Shown in pieces: positions 18,960 through 22,820 of a stretch of DNA of 22,820 nucleotides (position 1 is its first letter; every line of letters begins with the position of its first letter). The position numbers and the translations under genes are program-made. Below the pieces are notes generated by a model. It was given only the letters and a program-made list of their open reading frames with translations, made no database searches and was not told where the DNA came from. This DNA comes from Pseudopyrenochaeta lycopersici (taxonomy: Eukaryota > Ascomycota > Dothideomycetes > Pleosporales > Pseudopyrenochaetaceae), in NCBI GenBank assembly GCA_003313425.1, contig NHZP01000140.1, forward strand, positions 1-22,820, read 5' to 3'.

Positions 18960-20280
18960 TATTATAAGCGCCTTATGTTTACGCTCCTACCTCTAGTAAA
19001 GTTAAGGTAATTAAGACTTTTATTCCTTAGTAATAAGGTATAGACCTACTTTATAATAGTAGAGTTTTCTAGTGTTATTATAATATTATACTGCTCCTTT
19101 ACCCTATTATAATAATACTATTAAATCGTATATATAACGTATATAACTTACTTAATACTATAGTCTATTACCTAAATCTAAAGTATATTAAGAAGTCGCA
19201 CCTTTATAGTACTAGGCCCTTTATATAGGCTACAGCTAATAAGCGTACTAACTAAGACGTAGCGACTAAGACTTACCTACGCTGCGCGTAGAGTATTACT
19301 AACTAGAAGAAGAACTATAATAACTCTAAGTACTAGCGCTATAACTATTATATTATAAGTAACTATAGCGCCTATACACCTATAAGTCTTTAGTCTATAG
19401 CTTACTCTAGGCGCGTTATTATTAATAAATATAAGTCTCTTATAAGCTTAATACCTGCTTAAACTACTTATACGTTCTTTATAATTAATATAATATAGTA
19501 GTTACTACTACTACTACCCCCTAAACTAATACTATAGTAATTATAACTAGTATTAAGCTTATACGCTGCTAGCGCTAGTTTAATCTAGAGCTTACTAGCT
19601 ACTACTACTACGCTGCCTATACTAGTATACCTATAGGTGTTACTACCTAAGTACCTACTACCTCGCCTTAGTTTCTAGGGCTAATCCTAGCTAAGTAGCG
19701 TAGGATTACAGCTACTCTAGAGTAGCTTATAGCCTACGCGGCCTATATAGTATACTAATATATTACTTATATTAAGAGCGTAAGCTAATATCTCTAAAGG
19801 GTACTATCTTAGATAATACTAATAATAGTAATAGTAGTAGTAATAATAAGAGTAGAGGTAGTAGGGGTAGAAGTTAAGATAATAAGGAGGAAGAATAGTA
19901 AGAGAATAGGAGAGGAGGAGGAGGAGAGAATAACAGAGGAGTAGATAATAGAGAGGGTAGTAGAGATAATAATAGAGGAGATAAGCAGGCTCCTACCCTA
20001 CGCTATAGAGGCGCTGTAGCGCGTTATAACGTAAGGAGTAGAGGTAGAAGTAAGAGTAGAGGTTAAAGCTATAGTAGAGGTAAAGGTTAAGGCCTAGGTT
20101 AAAATAGAGCTAGAGATTCTCTAAGCTATAAGAGGTTTAGGAGTTTCTTATTAAGCCCTAGTAAGTAATAGTAGCGCCTTAAGCGTAAGTAATACTAAGA
20201 AAGAGATTAAGTCTAATATAAGTAATAAAAGTAAAGTAGTTTTAGTATTTTTAGAAGTTTTTTTTTACTTCTTATAGATA
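18960..20280 (+). pseudogene. Unidentified relic with Arg/Gly/Ser-rich tail
   Basis: I cannot name this. A plus-strand frame at about 19150-19550 has only RIP-type stops and reads 'NQDVATKTYLRCA'-like text (stops taken as Gln) followed by 'KKNYNNSKY*RYNYYI', which could derive from a Cys-rich cluster since Tyr can come from Cys or His by RIP. From about 19810 a frame encodes Asn/Ser repeats, then 'KSRGSRGRS', 'RGGGGENNRG', 'LRYRGAVARYNVRSRGRSKS' and 'SYSRGKG', a low-complexity RNA- or DNA-binding type tail. The opposite strand is also fairly open, so strand is uncertain. It may be a gag-like or zinc-cluster protein. Confidence 0.3.
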
Positions 20281-20369
20281 CCTATAAGCCTAAGGCTATA
20301 ATAATAAATTCTACTTTCTTTCTTAAACTTACTTCTTTTTAGTACTTTAGTTACGTAACTTATACTTTC

Positions 20370-21433
20370 TTTCTCTTCTTTAAGCGCGTAGCTCTTCCTT
20401 TTTATTTAAACTCTTAAACTAGGTTATTTATATTTTTAAAATCTAATACTAGAGTTTAGGTATCCTAAGTCTTATTATACAGTCACATGAAAAAAATTTC
20501 TTCCGCTAAGCGATTTTACACCAAAACGACCACTTTTTATACTAAAATTACTCGCTATCTACATATTTAATCCTTTTAAAAGTAATAATATTAATAAAAC
20601 TTTACTAAAACTTTAGTTTAGTTAAGAGTAAAATTAAAAATAAAATTCTTTAATTATATAATATATCTTTAAAGATAAGAAAAATTAATTTTCCTTGAAT
20701 TTGTATGTAAAAAGTGACTTTTTCTACTTTTTTTCTACCTTTTTTTATAAATAACTATACATACTACGCTTATAAGTATATATTCGAATATTGATAATTT
20801 TAAATACAATAATAAGATATTATCTATGTTGCTTTTTAATTTTAATATAATTTATTAAAAATCTAAGAAGTTAGGGTTATCTTATAATTAATAACTTTTT
20901 GGTGTAGTTTGGTGGGGAAAAAACGTGGCGGAAGAAACTTTATTCATGTGACTGTAGCCTTTCTACCTTAGCTAGTACTATGATTAGCCCTTCCTTATAC
21001 GTTTACTTAGGATCTTCTTAACTTCCTAGACTTCCTCTCCTTTAGGAGTAATATTAGGTAGCTAAGTATTTTCCTCTTTTTCTTACTAGGATTTCTAGTA
21101 TTTAAGGAGTAAGATATAGAATACGTTATAAATATAGTAGTAAGGTAGTAAAATTAAGTAATATACTTATGTTCTAACTACTTCTTATACTCTAAAAGGT
21201 CTAATAAACTTACTAGACAGCTTTTTATTTAGTTAGTAGGTTAAGTTAATATACTTAGTACTTAGTAATATAAGATCTCTTTAGTAGAATACTTTATCTT
21301 TATACTTTTTATTATAATATTAGCTTTAATACTCTTATACTTTTTATAGGTATTCTATAAGCGCAGTCCTTACGCTGTATATACTCTTAACTCTGTCTAT
21401 TATATTAGGTATCTCCCTCTCTAGCTTACTATC
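20370..21433 (-). pseudogene. Gypsy chromovirus pol relic: integrase C-terminus and chromodomain, split by a MITE
   Basis: On the minus strand from about 21433 the frame reads 'EIPNIIDRVKSIY', 'YNKKYKDKVFY*RDLILLST', 'KLSSKFIRPFRV' (the integrase C-terminal GPY/F-like module) and then 'VKKILSKRIRKG', the start of a chromodomain. It is interrupted at 20954 by the MITE. Beyond the MITE the frame resumes with KGY at the junction and 'LVLDFKNINNLV*EFK*KGRAT', the C-terminal helix of a chromodomain. Stops are TAG/TAA only. Chromodomains direct integration to heterochromatin. RT and most of the integrase are not recognised upstream of 21433, where an LTR-like patch begins. Confidence 0.75.
20480..20954. 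mobile_element. MITE with Tc1/mariner-type ends, TA target duplication
   Basis: A 475-bp AT-rich element with terminal inverted repeats: CAGTCACATGAA at the left and TTCATGTGACTG at the right. The pairing extends with mismatches through TTTCTTCCGC to about 30 bp, and weakly to about 60 bp. It is flanked by TA at 20478-20479 and 20955-20956, the duplication of Tc1/mariner and pogo transposons. It has no coding capacity, so it depends on a transposase encoded elsewhere. It keeps CpA/TpG sites (ACACCAAAACGACCAC) and so is younger than the RIPed chromodomain relic it interrupts. Its own AT-richness is not of the TpA type. Confidence 0.85.
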
Positions 21434-21691
21434 TGTTAAAGATCTAATCAAGTAGTTCCAATATAAAGCAACTAGTGTTAACTAGTTAATATCTTTAGAG
21501 TATTCTGTAGATATGCAGTACTAGGGGTTAAATAGTAGAAGTATTAGATAGTAGTATACTTATAGATTGTCTTAAGTTGATTATAATATGCTATAGGGCT
21601 ACATTATGCGAGTCTATATACATAATTGTCTTATAGGATTCCTATAAGGCCCCCTCTAGGATTTCTAAGTTTATCTCTATCCTATAAGACA
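21434..21691. mobile_element. LTR-like patch of low RIP
   Basis: About 258 bp with ordinary CpA/TpG content starting TGTTAAAGATC (21434) and possibly ending AAGACA (21691). On the minus strand it runs TGTCTTATAGG...TTTAACA. Near its right end TGTCTTATAGGAT and ATCCTATAAGACA form a perfect 13-bp inverted pair, and CTTATAGG-ATT-CCTATAAG a shorter hairpin. It abuts the integrase relic at 21433. No target duplication is found (CTATC against TAGTC), so the right boundary or the interpretation may be wrong. Confidence 0.35.
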
Positions 21692-21940
21692 TAGTCTGTC
21701 TTAGCGTAGAATTACGTAACCCTAGCGTTATTAGTTAGTTTAGAGGCTTAGTCTCTTTATTAGTTATCTATACCTCCTCCCTTATCCTTATAACTGCCGC
21801 CTTCCTACTTTCTATTTATAATACTATCCTCCCCTCTTAGTCCTTATATCCTTATAACTAACTTATAGCTTCTTATAGTACTACCTATTATTATTCTATT
21901 AGAGATTATATAAACACTATTAGTTAGGTTACTATAGTTT
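21692..21940. other. Unassigned RIP-mutated stretch
   Basis: No gene or repeat is recognised. A minus-strand frame at about 21690-21810 is fairly open ('KAAVIRIREEV', 'NKETKPLN') but too short to identify. Confidence 0.3.
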
Positions 21941-21949
21941 CTTATAAAT

Positions 21950-22445
21950 ATTATTTAAAAAAGAAGTTAGAGTATAAGATATTATTATTAAAGAAAAAGT
22001 ATAGAAATTATTATTATAATAGGGTGTTGTTATATAAGCTAGTAGACGTACTAGTTCTAAACTTTTCTTATTTAGATAAGGAATTAGCTTAATTAAACGC
22101 GTAAGAAGCTAAGGCTAATAACGTAGAAGAGAAGACGCTAAACGCTCTTCTTACTACTTATATAAAAAAGAATTAGCTTTATAAATAGTAGAAATTATTA
22201 TAGCATCGCGAGTAATAATAAGTAGATAATCCTAGTTATATCGCGGAAGAGATTAAAGCGTTAGAGGCGACTAAGGATATTAACTATAAGGTTAACGTTC
22301 TTAAGTAAAGGCTAATACCTAGTACTTCTACCTTAGACTAGAGCGTCTTTACTCTATTCTAGCTTAAAGGTAATCCTCTTCCTCTAGGAATTACGTTATT
22401 AGATTAGGTTAGTTATAATTCTAGTACCTAAGTTCTTTTTATTCT
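21950..22445 (+). pseudogene. Coiled-coil-like coding relic, plus strand
   Basis: A plus-strand frame of about 160 codons with only TAG/TAA stops reads 'KKKLEYKILLLKKKYRN', 'LNFSYLDKELA', 'ANNVEEKTLNALLTTYIKKN', 'VDNPSYIAEEIKALEATKDI' and then a Pro/Ser-rich end ('PSTSTLD', 'GNPLPLGITLLD'). The Lys/Glu/Leu/Gln pattern suggests a coiled coil followed by a disordered tail. Such tails occur at the C-terminus of fungal DNA-transposon and TE-associated proteins, but I cannot assign a family. It runs against the chromodomain relic at its right. Confidence 0.4.
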
Positions 22446-22820
22446 CTATTATAGTTATATTTACTAATTTATTCTTTATAGTTTCCTAAGTTTAATTTTA
22501 GTTCCTAAGTATTCTTAGAGTTAGGGCACCCTTTCTATTTAACTAGATACTTATTCTCTTTATACTTTTATTCTATAATCTTAGAATATTATATATTAAA
22601 GATTTTCTTAACTTTATACTCTATTTCTTCTTTAGTCTTATACCTAAAGGTTTTTTATAGTAGTGTTACTAAGTATGCAGGTTCTAATAGTTTAACGTAG
22701 AACCTTAGGTAGATTTTTACGTCTTTTAGTAGTTCTAATATATACGTAACTAGTCTATTATATTATTTAATTAAAAATAGTCTAACTTTAACGTAGTCTA
22801 ACCTCTTATTAAGTTATTTT
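22446..22820 (-). pseudogene. Second Gypsy chromovirus relic: integrase end and chromodomain
   Basis: From the right edge the minus strand reads 'LNKRLDYVKVRLFLIK', 'LRFYVKLLEPAYLV' (end of the integrase C-terminal module), then 'EYKVKKIFNI' and 'YKENKYLVK*KGCPNSKNT*E', a near-complete chromodomain core (ancestral KYLVKWKGC..S.NTWE, with both Trp codons now TAG), ending with 'LKLNLGNYKE'. Stops are RIP-type. The rest of pol lies beyond the window. The sequence differs from the chromodomain at 20370-21433, so this is a different element, not a duplicate. Confidence 0.75.

Noticed and set aside
9310..20956. Insertion length plus target duplication is a multiple of three for both solo LTRs (381 and 255) and the MITE (477)
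   Set aside because: All three targets were already dead frames, so selection for frame is implausible; chance is about 1 in 27.
1..22820. A living host gene with introns
   Set aside because: Every coding-like frame contains many TAG/TAA stops and matches or resembles mobile or subtelomeric sequence; I found no credible exon-intron structure.

Overview
The window reads as a transposon graveyard from a filamentous ascomycete (Pezizomycotina). By eye CpA and TpG are almost absent over most of it and TpA is in great excess, the signature of repeat-induced point mutation (RIP, C to T mainly at CpA). The decayed reading frames described below are interrupted essentially only by TAG and TAA, as expected when CAG, CAA and TGG codons are mutated; I met no TGA in the frames I followed. 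I see no intact protein-coding gene. All identifications come from reading through these stops by eye, without database searches.

Left part (1-8693, all on the minus strand): two nested Ty3/Gypsy relics. Element A has its 5' LTR at 1765-2014, gag at about 560-1720 and a protease near 150-330, and runs off the left edge. It appears to sit inside the integrase of element B, which has a probable 5' LTR at 8032-8693, gag with a zinc knuckle at about 6640-7854, and pol (reverse transcriptase, RNase H, integrase) at about 2015-6640.

Middle (8740-18200): four arrays of one minisatellite family, built of 10-bp modules and in two arrays organised as a 58-bp higher-order unit. Their orientation alternates +,-,+,-. 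The first pair encloses a plus-strand DUF6589-type relic (about 9140-11575) carrying two much less mutated solo LTRs from different families. The second pair encloses a RIP-mutated tRNA gene and a minus-strand RecQ/telomere-linked-helicase-like relic (about 15400-17160). Between them (12070-13830) are an unidentified coding-like relic and trinucleotide microsatellites. Helicase plus minisatellites suggests a subtelomeric position, but I see no telomere repeats.

Right part (18200-22820): a candidate short LTR, an unidentified Arg/Gly/Ser-rich relic, a 475-bp MITE with TA target duplication inserted exactly in the chromodomain of a Gypsy chromovirus relic, another LTR-like patch, a coiled-coil-like plus-strand relic, and at the right edge a second chromodomain relic. 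Elements that keep CpA/TpG (solo LTRs, MITE) sit inside heavily RIPed ones, giving a readable order of insertions.
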